Assembly: GCA_946887295.1 (NCBI GenBank)
Contig: CAMPKP010000038.1
Coordinates: forward strand, 1-23,764
From: an uncultured Gemmatimonadota bacterium
GTDB lineage: Bacteria > Gemmatimonadota > Gemmatimonadetes > Gemmatimonadales > GWC2-71-9
Reading direction: 5' to 3'
Length of the DNA: 23,764 bases
The position numbers and the translations under genes are program-made. Every line of letters begins with the position of its first letter. Within the stretch, counting starts at the first letter, position 1. Positions 22,929 to 23,764 of this stretch are shown here, piece after piece. The notes under the pieces are model-generated. The model was not told the origin of the DNA and made no database searches. It saw only the letters and a program-made list of their open reading frames with translations.

Positions 22929-23764
22929 ATGGTCCCGATCGGCATCGAGGTGGGCCGCTCCTGGGGCCGCTATCCCGAGGCACGCCACGCCCGCACCGTC
23001 CCGGTGACCTGGCGCGACGATCCGCCGGCGCTGGGCGGCATTCCCGAGGCGATGCTGCCCTACGGCTGCGGACGGAGCTACGGCGACAGCTGCCTGAACG
23101 ACGGCGGCGCCCTCCTCGTCGCCACCGGACTCGACCGGTTCATCGCCCTGGAGGACTCCGGGCTGCTGCGCTGCGAGGCGGGCGTCACGCTGGCCGAGAT
23201 CCTGGACGTCGTCGTGCCGAGGGGGTGGTTCCCCCCGGTCGTCCCCGGCACCAAGTGGGTCACCGTCGGCGGCGCCATCGCGAACGACATCCACGGCAAG
23301 AACCACCATCGCGCCGGGTCGTTCGGGGTCCACGTCACCCGCTTCGAGCTGCTCCGCTCCTCGGGGCAGCGCCTGATCTGCGCGCCGGATTCCAACGCCG
23401 AGCTCTTCGCGGCCACCATCGGGGGCCTGGGACTCACCGGCCTCATCCTCTGGGCCGAGATCCGGCTCCAGCGGGTGGCCGGCGCCGGAATCGCACAGGA
23501 GCGTATCCGCTTCGGGGGACTGGACGAGTTTCTGGCGATCGCCGCCGAGGACGCCACGCACGAATACACGGTCGCCTGGGTGGACTGCCTGGCCCGCGGT
23601 CGGCGGCTGGGTCGCGGAGTGTATCTGAGGGGGACCCACGCCCCCTTCCGGAAAGTCGGGCGGCCGCTGAGCGGTCCCAGGTTCCGAATCCCGTTCGAGG
23701 CCCCGCGCCACCTGCTCAATCGGGCCACGATGGCCACCTTCAACGCGCTGCAATACCGCCGCGG
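22929..23764 (+). CDS. dprE1: DprE1-like FAD-linked oxidoreductase, decaprenylphosphoryl-ribose 2-oxidase type (partial, runs off the right edge)
   Basis: The frame is open from ATG 22929 through the window edge (278 complete codons). The N-terminal FAD-binding domain reads PYGCGRSYGDSCLNDGGALL (44-63), with the pyrophosphate-binding GRSYGDS loop, then VPGTKWVTVGGAIANDIHGK (105-124) and NHHRAGSFG (125-133). The IHGKNHH block with His122 and Lys124 corresponds to the conserved active-site segment of mycobacterial DprE1. TIGGLGLTGLILWAEIRLQR (163-182) continues the domain, and a substrate domain begins about 183. In mycobacteria DprE1 oxidises decaprenylphosphoryl-ribose at C2, and DprE2 then reduces it to the arabinose form. 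No DprE2 is in view; it would be expected just beyond the edge. The start follows the UbiA stop by 1 nt with no clear ribosome binding site, so it is probably translationally coupled. The catalytic C-terminal half is not visible. Confidence 0.9.
   Translation, partial: MVPIGIEVGRSWGRYPEARHARTVPVTWRDDPPALGGIPEAMLPYGCGRSYGDSCLNDGGALLVATGLDRFIALEDSGLLRCEAGVTLAEILDVVVPRGWFPPVVPGTKWVTVGGAIANDIHGKNHHRAGSFGVHVTRFELLRSSGQRLICAPDSNAELFAATIGGLGLTGLILWAEIRLQRVAGAGIAQERIRFGGLDEFLAIAAEDATHEYTVAWVDCLARGRRLGRGVYLRGTHAPFRKVGRPLSGPRFRIPFEAPRHLLNRATMATFNALQYRR

Noticed and set aside
22773..23753. Minus-strand open frame of 326 codons at the right edge
   Set aside because: It is antisense to the DprE1-like gene, whose plus-strand translation carries the FAD-binding motifs.

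Overview
High-GC DNA (roughly 70 percent G+C by eye) from a Gram-negative-type bacterium. The left edge encodes a TonB-dependent outer-membrane receptor with an N-terminal carboxypeptidase-regulatory-like domain. Another gene encodes a lipobox protein built from Ig-like repeats. Together with the codon use, these fit an environmental phylum such as Gemmatimonadota; the phylum is an inference, because no rRNA or other marker gene lies in the window.

Layout. Bases 1-9535 are all minus strand. Reading leftward in transcription order they hold: an Ig-repeat lipoprotein with a hydrolase-like C-terminal domain (9535-7505); a SufR-like winged-helix regulator (7355-6681) 9 nt ahead of a CPA1 sodium/proton antiporter (6671-5139); a small DUF488 protein (5023-4604); a UvrD-type helicase with a DnaQ-like exonuclease domain embedded in it (4565-1650); and the 5-prime part of the TonB receptor gene (1404-1). 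A 597-bp gene-free stretch (9536-10132) separates this block from a plus-strand glycan locus.

Glycan locus (10133 to the right edge). Eight tightly packed plus-strand genes encode a GT4 glycosyltransferase, two GT2 glycosyltransferases, an ABC-2 permease and its ATPase (a Wzm/Wzt-type polysaccharide exporter), another GT2, a membrane-anchored polyprenol-phosphate-type GT2, and a GT-C integral membrane glycosyltransferase. Most start codons overlap or touch the preceding stop, which indicates one translationally coupled operon. A second GT-C gene runs on the minus strand, tail-to-tail with the first and overlapping it by 49 bp. Divergent from it is a second plus-strand run: an amine-oxidase-like FAD protein, a UbiA-family polyprenyl-phosphate phosphoribosyltransferase, and a DprE1-like FAD oxidoreductase cut by the window edge.

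How the parts fit. UbiA-type phosphoribosyltransferase plus DprE1 is the signature of decaprenyl-phosphoryl-D-arabinose synthesis, known from mycobacteria. GT-C enzymes are the class that uses lipid-phosphate sugars on the outer side of the membrane, and the ABC exporter moves lipid-linked glycans across it. The most interesting reading is that this Gram-negative organism makes and exports a surface glycan decorated with pentofuranose (arabinose-like) residues. The second point of interest is the helicase-exonuclease with nested domain architecture. I saw no tRNA, rRNA, CRISPR array or transposase.
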